The notes: a model not told the origin generated them from the sequence alone. DNA of 33,229 bases from Candidatus Azobacteroides sp. (GCA_009778655.1 WRFZ01000165.1:1-33229), one strand, 5' to 3'; shown: positions 7,570-17,071, counted from the stretch's first letter. Made by a program: numbers and translations.

Positions 7570-9489
7570 CTACATTTGCAATAATTTTGTTTTTGCGATA
7601 TTGTTCCCGTTTATTTGTAAATCAATGATTATATAATAGTTTCCCGTCTGTTCGAGATAAACCGGCGTCATCAGATCGAGGGTGAAAATATCCAAATCGG
7701 TCAATAACAATGTGACTTCAATTACTTTCGGATGACGGATTATTTTTTGATAATAGTGATAGTAAGTTTCTATTAAGACTATGAAACTCATATCATAAAA
7801 AGTAGCAACACCGTCCTTCCTTTCGGATACATTTACTTTCATGAATTCCATCTTACAAATCCGATTGGATATTTTTTCGTAATTAAAAATAGGATGTCCG
7901 TTTTCATCTTTAACAATATCTCCGTTATTGTCGAATCCTTCCGGTGTGTAAATCGGGAAGTAAGCCAGATGCATATCTTCCGGTAACAAATCATATAATC
8001 CGTTCGAAACGGAATCATCACTTGCGGCAAATTTCATTTCATAGAGTGTTTTTTCGGCGTCAAGTGCTTCATTATCCACATTAAAATAATAATCCGCATC
8101 TGTTACAACCGTTTCATCTTTCAGATAACGTAAGCGATTCATTTGTGCAAAATCGCCGAACGAGAACGAGACGGAATCTATTTTGTTGCCGGTGATTACT
8201 TTGTGTGTCCAGTCCTTTGCCTGCAATTTTTTTGCGTAAATTTCATCAATTGAATAAAGTCGGATACCGTTTGGGGTGTAGTCGGCAAATAATCCGAACA
8301 TAGCCATAACCGTATTCAGCATATCGAAAGCGGTTATGTCGGGAAGGTTGGGTATTATCGGGTATTTGCTTCCGGGTTTCACTTCTTTGGGTTTAACGTT
8401 AAGCGTAAAATATCCATTAACTGTTTTTGCAACCGGATTCCAAGTGGTTTTTCCAAAAGGCCAACCTCCGTTTCTTACTTCCAATTGAAATGTTATTACG
8501 TCGTCTTTTTCGCACTCAATCGAACTTTCTTCGTCTAATTCCAGCGGCAATTCATAATCAATATTACTCGTAGGATGATCATACCCCTTAAAATAAAACA
8601 ATACACCGTTTCTGTATATTCTAAAATGTACCCATTTGCAAAAGGCGACAAGAAAAAAATAGATAACCTTTCCGCTGAAACTGATCAAACAATCCTCTTT
8701 AATAACTATTGAATTTCCGACGATATATCCTTTCGGATCACTAATTTCCGGATCCCCTATCGGGGCTATCACGAATTTTTCGTTAACCTTAAAACTAAAT
8801 TGAACTTCCTGATCTCCGTTCTCAAGCGAATCCGGATTTTTTTCGATAACGGGAATATATAATTTGTTGTAAAGATCCTGTATATTTTCATCATCAGGAA
8901 TAATTATATTTATTTCCGATTCTTCGCATACTTTTTCCATAATCCATTTGAATGAAACAAACGGATGATTTATCAAAAACTTTGCATTCATTACGCTTGT
9001 ATTGACGAAGTCGGCATACGCAAATCCGTATTTCCGGTTTTCTTCGGATAACAGAGTGCCAGAAGCAGTATGGGATAAATCATTGTACTCCCACATAACA
9101 TACCTTTCATTTTCATCAACCTGCAATTCCCTTAACTTCAAATTTTGCAAATTTTTTATATCAAACCCCTCTCCCCATGTGATGAAAAATTCGATATAAT
9201 CGGATATTGCAAGAATGTATCCTCTTCCTTCCTCAATTATCGGCAATCCGTTTTTGTACAGTTTAACATCTTTTTTTTGATACGGAAACTCGGTAATATT
9301 TTCCGGTATATTGCTGAACTCGATCGCCCTCAAATTCTCAATCGTTTTCGGGATTTTTATTGTTGTCGTACGATTGGATTTGACGCTCGTTATTTCTTGG
9401 AAGACGGATGAGTTGAATATCAGCGAGAAATCAAACTTATCGTCCAACTCGATCAAGTTGTTTTCTATGTACAGTTCGTAGTTTTTCAT
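7570..9489 (-). CDS. Putative tail-tip / baseplate hub protein
   Basis: A 639-residue protein starting MKNYELYIENNLIELDDKFD. The frame is open further upstream (MHIDITE from 9528), but the ATG at 9489 overlaps the previous gene's stop as ATGA, the coupling used elsewhere in this operon, so I take that start. The N-terminal 120 residues (FNSSVFQEITSVKSNRTTTI, FITWGEG) and the overall size resemble hub-like proteins next to tape measures in Bacteroidota phages. I see no enzymatic motif. It lies between the 153-residue tail protein and the tape measure. It would attach the tail tube to fibres. The functional call is positional. Confidence 0.55.
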   Translation of the reverse strand: MKNYELYIENNLIELDDKFDFSLIFNSSVFQEITSVKSNRTTTIKIPKTIENLRAIEFSNIPENITEFPYQKKDVKLYKNGLPIIEEGRGYILAISDYIEFFITWGEGFDIKNLQNLKLRELQVDENERYVMWEYNDLSHTASGTLLSEENRKYGFAYADFVNTSVMNAKFLINHPFVSFKWIMEKVCEESEINIIIPDDENIQDLYNKLYIPVIEKNPDSLENGDQEVQFSFKVNEKFVIAPIGDPEISDPKGYIVGNSIVIKEDCLISFSGKVIYFFLVAFCKWVHFRIYRNGVLFYFKGYDHPTSNIDYELPLELDEESSIECEKDDVITFQLEVRNGGWPFGKTTWNPVAKTVNGYFTLNVKPKEVKPGSKYPIIPNLPDITAFDMLNTVMAMFGLFADYTPNGIRLYSIDEIYAKKLQAKDWTHKVITGNKIDSVSFSFGDFAQMNRLRYLKDETVVTDADYYFNVDNEALDAEKTLYEMKFAASDDSVSNGLYDLLPEDMHLAYFPIYTPEGFDNNGDIVKDENGHPIFNYEKISNRICKMEFMKVNVSERKDGVATFYDMSFIVLIETYYHYYQKIIRHPKVIEVTLLLTDLDIFTLDLMTPVYLEQTGNYYIIIDLQINGNNIAKTKLLQM

Positions 9490-9947
9490 AATTCGTGATT
9501 GAATGTTTTCGGTAATATCAATGTGCATTCAAAGTCCTGTAATTGTGATTTGTCCTTGACAAATGTTCCGTCGGCAATATTTACTCCGATCCAAAGCTGT
9601 TCGTTGTTTTCGTATCCGCAAAACATATCAACGTAAATCGCTCCCGGCAACGATTTCAAAAACATAAATGTTTCACGATCGACAAGCGGAGCAAAGAGTC
9701 TGATTGTTGTTTGACTTTCTTTTTGTATGCGATGCGTTCCGGGATTGTATCCGTCTTCGAAATCCACGGTTCTCAGAAATTCAACGATGTTGTCGGCATT
9801 CTTTACCTCATTCGATTCCGATGAAACGGTAAAGAGATAGTAGCACCATTCGCCGAGTTTGTTTATCCAACGCAGATAAACGCCTTCGGTACAATCGCTC
9901 ACGTTGAGCGTGATTCGTATGTTTTTTTCTTCGTCGATTCTCATCAT
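9486..9947 (-). CDS. Tail protein, possibly distal-tail-like
   Basis: A 153-residue protein (or 152 from the second ATG at 9944). It is rich in beta-strand-forming stretches, with NIRITLNVSDCTEGVYLRWI and ESQTTIRLFAPLVDRETFMF, and holds no catalytic motif. It lies between the BACON adhesin (13-base gap) and the hub-like gene (ATGA overlap), on the same strand. Small beta-rich proteins at this place in other phages are distal tail or baseplate components that connect fibres to the tube. I do not recognise the family with certainty. Confidence 0.55.
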   Translation of the reverse strand: MMRIDEEKNIRITLNVSDCTEGVYLRWINKLGEWCYYLFTVSSESNEVKNADNIVEFLRTVDFEDGYNPGTHRIQKESQTTIRLFAPLVDRETFMFLKSLPGAIYVDMFCGYENNEQLWIGVNIADGTFVKDKSQLQDFECTLILPKTFNHEL

Positions 9948-9960
9948 AATATTTTAATTG

Positions 9961-12294
9961 TTAGTTTAATAAAACATGTTCTTTTACTTGAGTCCGAGCA
10001 TTATACGTATTAAAGTCATTGGCTCTCGTTACATTTGCCGAATCGGGAACATCCCAGTCTCCGAAGATGAACGCGGCCCCGTCACATACGGTTTCGTTGT
10101 CCCTCGGATCTGTTCCGCTCGTCTGTGTCACATTCGGAAATCTGCTCAAGAATTGAGCAATACTCACTGAAGGCATTATGAACGTCCATCCGTATTGATT
10201 CGGCGAGGTTATCTGATTATCCCATGTCTGACTTTCGTTTATCGCCCACAGCCCCTGAAATCCGCTTCCGACGCTTCGTTTATAAGGTGAACCTCCTCCC
10301 CAATAACCGAATGCGCCGATCATTGATGTCATATTCGGATAGGACGATTCGGGGAACAGGCTTTTCGGGTGAGTATCAATTCTTGAACCCCACCAATAAT
10401 CCGGCAGATATTCACCCCATGAAAAACGCGGACTTCCAAGCCCGAAATTCCAAAAGCATCCGTCCATGGTCTTTATCCTTTGACCGTTTCCGAGATATTG
10501 AAAGAAGTTTGATGCGAGTATTGCCCTTGTTGCTTTATTGAACATCCAATCGAGTATAATGTCGTTTGCTTCATTGTTCAAAAATAAATCCGGTTCGAGT
10601 AATAACGGATAATCATAGTTATTCGGCCCCGCATTGCCGTAAAAATCATTAATGGCGTTAAAGCACCCGGTATAGTTTTTTATGTTCTTTTGATTTTGGA
10701 AAATATCCATTTCCAAGAATCTTTCCATTGCCAACAGTTCGGATGCGTTATTCGGCTTTCCGTATTTGGCCGTCCAATTTGCTCCGACATTTTTCATTTG
10801 CCTGCATGTTTCAAATACGGACACCAAGGTATTATCGGCGGCAAAAGCAAACATTGACTTTTCGATTTTTTCGAATCCGCTGCCAAAATAAGCACGGGTA
10901 CAATCAGTAACCTGTGCTTTAGACGCGGGTGATATATGCTGATACGTATTTAAAGGAAAACGCATATTGTCATTAACCGTAAATGCTCCGTTTAAACCGC
11001 TTCCGTATGACCCGAAGTTCTCAAATATGAAATTGAAGTTGATCATATTCGGCGTTTCGAGACCGACAAATTCGGGCGCAAAGCTTGCTTTCCTACAACC
11101 CGCGAACATTTTGTATCCGCTTGTAAGCGAATCGGATTTAATGCGCCTGATTGTACGTATGTAATCGTTCGGAACAAATGTAGCTCCCCAGTCATCAACA
11201 TTTCCCGGCGGAACGGTACTGAAACGAAACGCATTTACACCCTGCCTGACTTTGATTGTCACCGTATGTGTACCCGCGATCGGAAATATGTGTCCGAAGT
11301 CAGCGCCGACATTAACGGTAACCGAATTGCCTGCCTGATCTGTTGTATTAACAGGCGTTGACTGAAGAACGGTTTTTACTTCAACGTCCGTACCGTCTCC
11401 GTAATCAAACAGCGCTTCGCCCGATTCGATTGCTCCGAGATTCACGATCCTTTCAACATACTCGTCGGAGGAAGTCGTCACGACGTCAAAAATGAATTGC
11501 GATAACCAAGCTCCATCTTGATTGATATGCAATGTTGCAAAAACGTCGGGATCGTCCGTCGAGCGAACGATAATGTCAACATTCCTCGCATTTTCAATAT
11601 CCGATTCCGAAATATTGAAAATAATGTTGCTTCCGGATATTTGAGATGTGATCCACGACGGAACATTTTCGACCGTAAATCCGCTTCCGTTGGTTATCAC
11701 TCCGATCGTTTTTGTTGCTTGGTTGTAATCGACGGAAACATTATACTCGGTTAATTCAAGCGTGATATTTTTTGTGTCTATATAGAATACCGCCTTCTCG
11801 TTCGCGTTGACATCGGGTATTAAATTGTGCTTCCCGATAGCAATATTCCGCCAATTAAAAGGCGGTCCTCCGTCAATTTCACAGACAAAATTTCGCGCAT
11901 TTTGAAGAAAGAGAGGGAAAGTAAACGGCAGGTTTTTGAACCATGTCAACGTTTTTGAACGGTTATACATTTCGCCGATTTGGAGTGCTCCGAAAATAAC
12001 ATCTATATCCGCAAAATACTCGTAAGCATCATAACTGATCGACGTAAAGAATTTTCTCTTCAATACGGTATCATTTTCAAGCACTTTACGGAAGTCGTTT
12101 CTATCGAACATTGATAATGCCAGTTGTTGAACATTAAATTCAACTTTACCGTCAACAACAGGTTTTATAAGCGAAATACCGTTGATGCCGTTATAATAAG
12201 TTAAAGATACAATTTCGCTTACGCTGTTTATCTCATTACATGTGATAATAATCGGATTAAATGCGAATGCTAATTCAGGATATTCTATATTCAT
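9961..12294 (-). CDS. Tail adhesin with BACON, PKD-like and BspA-like regions
   Basis: A 777-residue protein with several regions. Residues 1-180 look like a virion-docking part of unknown fold. Residues about 185-262 read as a BACON domain: the VPSWITSQI tryptophan segment and the closing TLHINQDGAW are typical. Residues about 268-352 look like a PKD-type fold (FDYGDGTD, HIFPIAGTHTVTIKV). Residues 374-777 (KMFAGCRKASFAPEF, FVGLETPNMINFNFIFE) resemble the DUF285/BspA repeats of bacterial surface proteins. BACON domains are found in Bacteroidota glycan-degrading systems and in crAss-like phages, where carbohydrate or mucin binding has been proposed. This is probably a receptor- or mucus-binding tail component. 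ATGA overlaps join it to its upstream neighbour. Confidence 0.7.
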   Translation of the reverse strand: MNIEYPELAFAFNPIIITCNEINSVSEIVSLTYYNGINGISLIKPVVDGKVEFNVQQLALSMFDRNDFRKVLENDTVLKRKFFTSISYDAYEYFADIDVIFGALQIGEMYNRSKTLTWFKNLPFTFPLFLQNARNFVCEIDGGPPFNWRNIAIGKHNLIPDVNANEKAVFYIDTKNITLELTEYNVSVDYNQATKTIGVITNGSGFTVENVPSWITSQISGSNIIFNISESDIENARNVDIIVRSTDDPDVFATLHINQDGAWLSQFIFDVVTTSSDEYVERIVNLGAIESGEALFDYGDGTDVEVKTVLQSTPVNTTDQAGNSVTVNVGADFGHIFPIAGTHTVTIKVRQGVNAFRFSTVPPGNVDDWGATFVPNDYIRTIRRIKSDSLTSGYKMFAGCRKASFAPEFVGLETPNMINFNFIFENFGSYGSGLNGAFTVNDNMRFPLNTYQHISPASKAQVTDCTRAYFGSGFEKIEKSMFAFAADNTLVSVFETCRQMKNVGANWTAKYGKPNNASELLAMERFLEMDIFQNQKNIKNYTGCFNAINDFYGNAGPNNYDYPLLLEPDLFLNNEANDIILDWMFNKATRAILASNFFQYLGNGQRIKTMDGCFWNFGLGSPRFSWGEYLPDYWWGSRIDTHPKSLFPESSYPNMTSMIGAFGYWGGGSPYKRSVGSGFQGLWAINESQTWDNQITSPNQYGWTFIMPSVSIAQFLSRFPNVTQTSGTDPRDNETVCDGAAFIFGDWDVPDSANVTRANDFNTYNARTQVKEHVLLN

Positions 12295-12806
12295 TTTGCT
12301 GCATTTATGTTAATTGTTTGTATTTCGGTTGCAAATAAACCGGCTAATTTTTGCCGGATGTTCTTTAATGTTACCGGTATTTCGTTTGAATAAACGTCCG
12401 CTCGTCCGCCGTCGCGGTACAGTTTTGTTCCGTCCGTTTTTATTTTATGAGCGATTACTCCGGCAATCGACATATCTCCGCGTTGTTGCGGAGTGTATTT
12501 GGGTTGCCAACGCTGCGACGGGTTGCGAGCGTAAGGAATCGGGGTCGCCTTTATTCCTTTGTCTTTCATCCATTGTAATATGATTCCTTGGAATCCTTGC
12601 GGTACTTTGCCGGGTTTTCGGCCTGTTTCGAGTGTTCCGAACGGGGAATGACCAAGCAATTTAACGCTGTCATCCGTTTCAATGATTTCAAGGCTTTTAA
12701 TCGTTTCACCGGACGCATTTTGCTTGGTTGAAACAATATTGTCGGCTATACGCTTTTTTAATGCTTCAACCTCTTCAAGTATAATATGCCTTGCCTGTTC
12801 GTTCAT
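12291..12806 (-). CDS. HK97 gp10-like head-tail joining / tail completion protein
   Basis: A 171-residue protein. The central motif GHSPFGTLETGRKPGKVPQG, the later IAGVIAHKIKTDGTKLYRDG and the helical N-terminus match the general plan of small neck or tail-completion proteins in tailed phages. Such proteins cap the tail tube or join it to the capsid connector. It overlaps both neighbours by four bases (ATGA), upstream with the gene starting at 13219 and downstream with the adhesin, so the set is translated together. Identification is by motif resemblance and place. Confidence 0.5.
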   Translation of the reverse strand: MNEQARHIILEEVEALKKRIADNIVSTKQNASGETIKSLEIIETDDSVKLLGHSPFGTLETGRKPGKVPQGFQGIILQWMKDKGIKATPIPYARNPSQRWQPKYTPQQRGDMSIAGVIAHKIKTDGTKLYRDGGRADVYSNEIPVTLKNIRQKLAGLFATEIQTININAAK

Positions 12807-13219
12807 ATACAGGCGATGATTTCTTTTAATCGGATGTTCACGGAAATACCGGCGAGGTTTACGTCCAATTTGTCAACCACGTCAATGCCGCCGACCTGTT
12901 CGGGGTTGAATCCGAGGGCGACGAGTTTGCTTCGGAATCGAAACCACAACTCCATCATGTTGTCCGCGATCGGTGCGGCCTCTTTCGGTGTGCCGAAGTC
13001 AAGCGGACACTTATCGACGAAAAACAATAACAGGTTTCTGTATATCCGATAATGCGTTTTATAGTTTTCATCTTCATTCCAGACTTCGGGGAATTGCCTC
13101 AAAAGCGCGGGGTAGGAAGGGGCGTTGTCGGCCCGGACGTTTATTCTTGCAATATCGTCGAAGATGTAGGTGAGTCCCATCTCCGAAGTAATTTTTTCAA
13201 ATGCTTCGTTAATTTTCAT
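12803..13219 (-). CDS. Phage structural protein of unknown function
   Basis: A 138-residue protein starting MKINEAFEKITSEMG. An open frame continues upstream to a GTG at 13246, but the ATG at 13219 follows an A-rich leader one base after the previous stop and is the better start. The C-terminus (GGIDVVDKLDVNLAGISVNI) looks beta-rich and the middle (WFRFRSKLVALGFNPEQVGG) helical. It lies in the block between terminase and tail genes where tail terminator and adaptor proteins are usually found. No family recognised. Confidence 0.6.
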   Translation of the reverse strand: MKINEAFEKITSEMGLTYIFDDIARINVRADNAPSYPALLRQFPEVWNEDENYKTHYRIYRNLLLFFVDKCPLDFGTPKEAAPIADNMMELWFRFRSKLVALGFNPEQVGGIDVVDKLDVNLAGISVNIRLKEIIACI

Positions 13220-13220
13220 C

Positions 13221-13787
13221 TTATTTCTTTTTTGAGTAAATCTCACGTAATTTTTTTTCGAACAGGGCCTGCCTGTTGTCCATTTCGAGACATTTGTAGA
13301 TACGAATCCAAGGGATTGATTCGACTTCGGAATGATCGGTTATTCCCATTCTGCGAGCGTACCAATCAATGGTACCGAATACCCCGTTATCGATATTGTT
13401 AATCCCCGCTTGTACTTCTTCGGCGCTCGGACGGTATTTTATTTCGGCGAAGAGTTTACCGATCCGCGTCAGTTCTTTTTGTACGAATAACATGAAGCGG
13501 ATAACATCAAATGCTTTGCATGTCAATATTTTTTCTATGTCAATACCGGAGATGACATGAAGCGGAACGAGCAACATATCTTTAACCGTTTTGATTGATT
13601 GGATTTTAATCAGCTGCCCGAACGTTAAATCGTTGAGATTTTCCGGTATCGGTTTATTGAGAATATACGGAGGTAACTCTGTTAATTCCAATTTCGAGAA
13701 AAGGTCTTCGATTTGTTTTTCATCCGACTTGAACAGGTCGGTGTAAAAAATAAAATCTTCCAACGTTGTGTTTTTATCGATTTTCAT
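13221..13787 (-). CDS. Phage structural or assembly protein of unknown function
   Basis: A 188-residue, mostly helical protein (TTLEDFIFYTDLFKSDEKQI, LNDLTFGQLIKIQSIKTVKD). The C-terminal part, TIDWYARRMGITDHSEVESI followed by PWIRIYKCLEMDNRQALFEK, recalls tail-assembly chaperone-like proteins, in which a WY/PW helix pair is common. That is a loose resemblance. It starts within the stop of terL (ATGA) and ends one base before the next ATG. No membrane segment or catalytic motif is seen. Confidence 0.55.
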   Translation of the reverse strand: MKIDKNTTLEDFIFYTDLFKSDEKQIEDLFSKLELTELPPYILNKPIPENLNDLTFGQLIKIQSIKTVKDMLLVPLHVISGIDIEKILTCKAFDVIRFMLFVQKELTRIGKLFAEIKYRPSAEEVQAGINNIDNGVFGTIDWYARRMGITDHSEVESIPWIRIYKCLEMDNRQALFEKKLREIYSKKK

Positions 13788-14974
13788 ATTCGCGTTGTTC
13801 TGACTTTCGGTTTCTTATACACAGGCTGTTCTTGAAGCTTATTCAAAGCAACGTATCTTATTGCATCAAGGGCGTGATTAAATTCATCAACCGGTTGATT
13901 TATCGTCTTCCCGCTCCTGTCTTCTTTCCACTTATACGCCAAAAGTTCTTTTCTGATATTTTTACTTCTTCGGGTAATATTCATTTTATACCGTTTCAGA
14001 ATATCAATACCGTTTTTGACACTGTCCTGCCCTTTTTGAGCCGGTTCGATTCTGAATCCCATATTTGATATTTCCGCAATGCTTTTGGGTTCGGCAGAGT
14101 CGGCGACAATTGTAAGACTTGAATTAATGCCGTTTTCTTTTAATATTTTACCTATTGCGATGTTTGTTAAGTCTGTCCGGTATTCTATCTCATCAATCCA
14201 TAGTTCGCCTCCCGAAAGCCTTAAATCAATTATTGCCGTAGGATCATTTGTAAATCCGAAATCAATGCCGATCCATCTGAGTTTGAAATTATCCGGCAAG
14301 TCATCAACCAATTGCCAATCGGTATAAATAAGACCTTCTATTTTACCGGTTAAACCGCGCGCATACACTCTGAATAATTCGGGATCGGATATTGATTCGA
14401 TACGGTTATGTTCGGATTCGGAAAGAAAAGGATTGTTCCGGTGGTCGGAAATAATCAATTTTATATCCGACTTATTAATCAGTTCTTCATGTACCCAAAA
14501 CCGGTAGGTCGGGTTATAGTCAATGAATATCTTTTTTCGTGTTCTTGTTGCCAATTGCCAATAAATCGGATAGGGGATTCCGTTTGCTTCGTTTACGAAC
14601 AGATAGTCCCGTTTCCCGGATCTGGCATCCTGTTCATCCGAATAGCTTTTAAACTCAATGAGGGAGCCGGTGCGACAAGTGAATACCCTGTCTGTTTCGT
14701 TCGGTTTTGAAAACCATTTTTGATAGTCGTCCGAATTGCCGTAAATGGTTTTCGCATCCCGGTAGGCTCCCGCTTTCAGGTTTGGTATATCCTGCCCGAC
14801 AACAGTGATTACCTGTCCGTGTTCTTTCATTGCAATGCAGAAAAGAGTGTCTAATGTCGCGTATGTTTTCCCGCTCGATGTTCCGCCTTGATTTATTATT
14901 ATCCGCTCCGGAGAATTAAATATCTCAAAAAACAACGGGGGCTTTTTAAGGTTTATGACTTCATTTGATATCAT
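13784..14974 (-). CDS. terL: Terminase large subunit
   Basis: A 396-residue DNA-packaging motor. The N-terminal ATPase has a Walker A, GGTSSGKT, at about 30-37 (Lys36) and a Walker B, YLFVNEAN, with the catalytic Glu at 129. The C-terminal RNase-H-like nuclease has Asp238 (WIGIDFGF), Asp292 (VADSAEP) and Asp370 (NHALDAIRY). It pumps DNA into the prohead through the portal and cuts concatemers. The frame is open upstream to a TTG at 14989, but the ATG at 14974 is preferred. That leaves a 14-base overlap with the small subunit. All expected catalytic residues are present, so the phage can probably package its DNA. Confidence 0.93.
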   Translation of the reverse strand: MISNEVINLKKPPLFFEIFNSPERIIINQGGTSSGKTYATLDTLFCIAMKEHGQVITVVGQDIPNLKAGAYRDAKTIYGNSDDYQKWFSKPNETDRVFTCRTGSLIEFKSYSDEQDARSGKRDYLFVNEANGIPYPIYWQLATRTRKKIFIDYNPTYRFWVHEELINKSDIKLIISDHRNNPFLSESEHNRIESISDPELFRVYARGLTGKIEGLIYTDWQLVDDLPDNFKLRWIGIDFGFTNDPTAIIDLRLSGGELWIDEIEYRTDLTNIAIGKILKENGINSSLTIVADSAEPKSIAEISNMGFRIEPAQKGQDSVKNGIDILKRYKMNITRRSKNIRKELLAYKWKEDRSGKTINQPVDEFNHALDAIRYVALNKLQEQPVYKKPKVRTTRI

Positions 14975-15455
14975 CTTCGTTGTCGGCAAAGGTTAATTTT
15001 ATTGTTTTGTTTTCCATCGGAGAGAGAAGAAAGTTTGCGTTTATCTCTCCGGTTACATCAACCTTTTCCGTAAGACCCAGTTTCCTTGCGATGATATTGT
15101 GGTTATAGGCACCGACAACAGCTCCTTCCAATTGGTTTGCCTCAATTATCTCGCGCACATGCGTAGTGACCGGAAAAAAATCTTCACGTGCGTTATATTC
15201 ATCAAATGACCGTCTGTTTATTCCGATATGGACACACAGTCCTTCAATGGTGTACGGGCGCTGTGTCGGAATATCGATAAGCTTTCCAACTTCAACACCG
15301 GATCGAATTACGTCTTTTTTAATCCACGGGTTTTTATCGCACCATTCAAAATACGGATAGCATTTTTCGAGAAGTTCTTCGGGCGATGAGAATATAAGTT
15401 CCCGTCCGTTCTTTTGACGGTTCATGTAGTATTTATTTCCCTTCGGAGCCGACAT
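14961..15455 (-). CDS. terS: Terminase small subunit
   Basis: A 164-residue protein directly before terL with a 14-base overlap. The middle (YTIEGLCVHIGINRRSFDEY) reads as a helix-turn-helix that would recognise the packaging site. Then come a helix (TTHVREIIEANQLEGAVVGA) and a segment common in Bacteroidota small terminases (NIIARKLGLTEKVDV). It would bind phage DNA, load the large subunit and start packaging. It is the first gene of the packaging and tail operon, about 16 bases after the predicted transcription start of a consensus promoter. Confidence 0.8.
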   Translation of the reverse strand: MSAPKGNKYYMNRQKNGRELIFSSPEELLEKCYPYFEWCDKNPWIKKDVIRSGVEVGKLIDIPTQRPYTIEGLCVHIGINRRSFDEYNAREDFFPVTTHVREIIEANQLEGAVVGAYNHNIIARKLGLTEKVDVTGEINANFLLSPMENKTIKLTFADNEDDIK

Positions 15456-15477
15456 AATACTTTATGATTAATAGTCG

Positions 15478-15509
15478 CAAAGGTAATAAATTAATTTTCA
15501 AAAAGCAAA
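15478..15509 (-). promoter_or_regulatory. Late promoter for the packaging and tail operon
   Basis: On the minus strand TTTG (15509-15506), exactly 20 bases, then TACCTTTG (15485-15478): a full match to the Bacteroidota consensus. The start would be near 15471, 16 bases before the terS ATG. No other promoter is obvious down to 4559, so this may drive about 11 kb. Confidence 0.75.
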
Positions 15510-15544
15510 TTTAAAATATTGCAATTCAAATTGTTATTCAAAAT

Positions 15545-15570
15545 TTGATTGCATTTTTGATTGTATTTTT
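15545..15570 (-). repeat. Direct repeat upstream of the late promoter
   Basis: TTGATTGCATTTT (15545) and TTGATTGTATTTT (15557) are repeated 12 bases apart, 36 bases beyond the -33 box and thus at about -75 to -95. That is a reasonable place for an activator of late transcription. The region is AT-rich, so chance is possible. Confidence 0.3.
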
Positions 15571-15661
15571 GTATGCTTAATTGATTTGATTTTTTCACAG
15601 TCGGGTTTCGGTTAAGCGCAAAATATAATAAACAATGTAAAATAACAGGGTTTTTTATTTT

Positions 15662-17071
15662 TTATCCGAATTCGGGAATGTCGGAATCATCCAGAATTTT
15701 CTTATAAGCTCTGTCATGGCTGAACAGAATTTTTGCATCCTTTTCCCCCATCCGGTGTTTTGCTATTATTAATATTCCGCGATTCCTCCAGCTTATGCCG
15801 TTTTCGTTGGCTTCCGAGTCGTAATAAGAGGGCCGATGAATGAATATCACTATATCCGCGTCCTGTTCGATGTTTCCCGATTCGCGCAAGTCTTGCAGTT
15901 GCGGTAATTTAATAACCGTTCCGCGTTCGGGGCGGTTTAACTGCGCGAGAGTAATAACGGGAATATTCAATTCTTTTGCGAGGTTTTTCAATTCACCCGT
16001 GATATATCCTATTTCCTGATCGCGCGTGCCGAATTTCATTCCGGTACGGATCAGTTGCAGGTAGTCGATAATCATCAGTTTTAATTTTCCTTCCCGGTGT
16101 TTTTTTCTCGCAAGCGATTTAATTGTATTCAGATTCCTTACGTTGTAATCATCGGCGATATAAAGCTTCATTTTGACGAGCTGACCGGCTTTCGTGTCGA
16201 TGACATTCCATTCTTCGATCGTTAATTGCCCGGATAAAATATGATCGGCGTTTATTCTTTCATCTTCGAGCAAGTACCTGATAATCAGTTGAATTTTTGT
16301 CATTTCAATGGAAATGAATAAGCAGTCTTTTCCGTCATAACCGGCGGCAGACGCGTGGAGCAGGGCGAACTGGGTCTTTCCCATACCGGGCCGGCCGGCG
16401 ATAATTATAAGATCGGGAGCGCGCCATCCGCCGTGTAATTTACGGTTGAGTTCTTTTAACCCGGTGCGCACATACGGAAGATATCCGTAATCTCTCTCTT
16501 TCTGAATCCTTGCCGCATAATCCAGTGTTTCGATTATTGCTTTATTCATACCGACCGCATCGGAACTTACGGATTTGGTTGATATTTCGGTGAATGAACT
16601 TTCCGCAAATTCAAGAACGTCCGATATATCCGAGGTCTCATCAAAGGCCATCGATTGTATATCGGCTCCCAATGTTATCAATCTTCTCGCGATGTACTTC
16701 TGTGCGACAATTCGGGCATGGTATTCCAGATGAGCGCATGAAACCACTTTTTGTGTCAATTGCGAGATGTGTATTACGCCTCCGGCCGCTTCAAGATTTC
16801 CGTCTTTTCGAAGCCGTTCGACAACGGTAAGCGCATCGATCGGCTTTTTGTCCGTTTCCAAATTTCGAATTGCCGTAAAAATCAATTCATGGGATTTATC
16901 ATAGAAACACTCCGGAGTAAGTATATCGCTGATCATGGAATAAGCATCTTTTTCAAGCATCAGCGCGCTCAAAACGGCTTCTTCGAGTTCTCTCGCCTGC
17001 GGAAGAAGCCTTCCCTGTTCAAATGTAAGTGATTGTGACGTTTGATTGTTTTTTTTGTGTGTATCTTTCAT
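15662..17071 (-). CDS. dnaB: Replicative DNA helicase (DnaB family)
   Basis: A 469-residue protein of normal DnaB length. Residues 24-125 match the N-terminal helical domain (RELEEAVLSALMLEKDAYSM). The RecA-like domain has a Walker A, AGRPGMGKT, at 225-233 with Lys232, a Walker B, LMIIDYLQL, with Asp336, then LAQLNR at 375-380 and RESGNIEQDADIVIF at 396-410. It unwinds DNA at the phage replication fork as a hexamer. The start lies inside the previous 90-residue gene by 53 bases in a different frame. With the initiator gene further upstream this forms an O/P-like replication pair in which the phage brings its own helicase. It is the last gene of the early operon. Confidence 0.92.
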   Translation of the reverse strand: MKDTHKKNNQTSQSLTFEQGRLLPQARELEEAVLSALMLEKDAYSMISDILTPECFYDKSHELIFTAIRNLETDKKPIDALTVVERLRKDGNLEAAGGVIHISQLTQKVVSCAHLEYHARIVAQKYIARRLITLGADIQSMAFDETSDISDVLEFAESSFTEISTKSVSSDAVGMNKAIIETLDYAARIQKERDYGYLPYVRTGLKELNRKLHGGWRAPDLIIIAGRPGMGKTQFALLHASAAGYDGKDCLFISIEMTKIQLIIRYLLEDERINADHILSGQLTIEEWNVIDTKAGQLVKMKLYIADDYNVRNLNTIKSLARKKHREGKLKLMIIDYLQLIRTGMKFGTRDQEIGYITGELKNLAKELNIPVITLAQLNRPERGTVIKLPQLQDLRESGNIEQDADIVIFIHRPSYYDSEANENGISWRNRGILIIAKHRMGEKDAKILFSHDRAYKKILDDSDIPEFG

